Virus record (IMG/VR): IMGVR_UViG_3300031837_000043
Span: 1-29,226 of that record
Strand: one strand, 5' to 3'
Length of the DNA: 29,226 nucleotides
Origin: a virus
Shown here piece by piece: positions 29,119-29,226 of this stretch (positions are counted from its first letter, which is position 1; every line of letters begins with the position of its first letter). The notes beneath the pieces are model-generated. The model was not told where the DNA came from and searched no databases. It saw only the letters and a list, made by a program, of their open reading frames with translations. The translations under genes and the position numbers were made by a program.

Positions 29119-29226
29119 CTTTTTAAAAAAGGAAGAAAGCGAGCGCTACAAGGCTTACCGTGATAGTTGTGGTAAATGGACAATAGGCATAGGCCACCTT
29201 ATTAATTTAACTACGGAACATGCCTT
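29087..29226 (+). CDS. T4-type lysozyme (endolysin, GH24), N-terminal part cut by window end
   Basis: An ATG at 29087 begins MQPQIQQSTINFLKKEESERYKAYRDSCGKWTIGIGH. The spacing of Glu17, Asp26 and Thr32 equals that of the catalytic Glu11, Asp20 and Thr26 of T4 lysozyme, and GIGH follows as in the family. It would cut the peptidoglycan glycan chain. It overlaps the end of the second holin-like gene by 32 nt. The frame stays open to the window edge. Confidence 0.9.
   Translation, partial: MQPQIQQSTINFLKKEESERYKAYRDSCGKWTIGIGHLINLTTEHA

Noticed and set aside
1-29226. An alternative genetic code (stop reassignment)
   Set aside because: Genes of normal length end at TAA and TGA with the expected family C termini, and the only broken frames are explained by A-run slippery sites.

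Overview
This AT-rich window is almost certainly part of the genome of a contractile-tailed (myovirus-type) phage or prophage of a Bacteroidota host. The structural genes are a Mu-like set of the kind seen in Bacteroidota phages: DUF935/gp29-type portal, MuF-type head protein, gp36-like connector, ClpP-fold head protease, tail sheath, tail tube, a chaperone pair joined by frameshift, tape measure, hub, gp25-like and J-like baseplate proteins. The host assignment rests on three things: most genes lack a Shine-Dalgarno sequence and have A-rich leaders instead; the structural proteins look like Bacteroidota phage families; and one secreted cargo protein ends in what looks like a type IX secretion sorting domain. 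No integrase, transposase, tRNA, rRNA or CRISPR array was seen.

Layout. Positions 1-4408 (minus strand) hold an accessory and replication block: the start of an unknown gene, a C5-cytosine methyltransferase, a secreted protein, a short protein of the W-IS-LSEDFI repeat type, a small membrane protein, and a 551-residue protein with family-A-polymerase-like palm motifs. A 646-base non-coding region (4409-5054) carries repeats that suggest control or origin functions. Positions 5055-7296 (plus) hold small early-type genes of unknown function, including a repeat protein with a recent internal duplication. Positions 7364-12175 (minus) hold receptor-binding genes (fibre, lectin-like tip, small protein) and both terminase subunits. 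Positions 12221-14936 (plus) hold gp36, portal and the MuF-like protein. Positions 14930-24142 (minus) hold the tail, baseplate and capsid genes. Positions 24178-27406 (plus) hold neck and baseplate-periphery genes and a collar-domain fibre. Position 27428-28078 (minus) is a sigma-factor-like gene, and 28106 to the end (plus) is a lysis cassette cut off inside a T4-type lysozyme.

Signals beyond the ordinary genes. (1) The heptamer TATTTAT, followed by an A-rich spacer, sits just before the start codon of about 16 genes on both strands, usually 4-15 nt away. With a phage sigma-like gene nearby, this suggests a phage-specific expression signal. (2) Two candidate -1 frameshifts are visible: one in the tail chaperone gene, whose hidden extension can be read, and one at a canonical A_AAA_AAC heptamer near the end of the portal gene that would fuse it to the MuF-like protein. 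(3) The head protease gene contains an in-frame internal start preceded by the same TATTTAT motif, suggesting a nested scaffold protein. All calls were made by eye; none was tested by database search or folding software.
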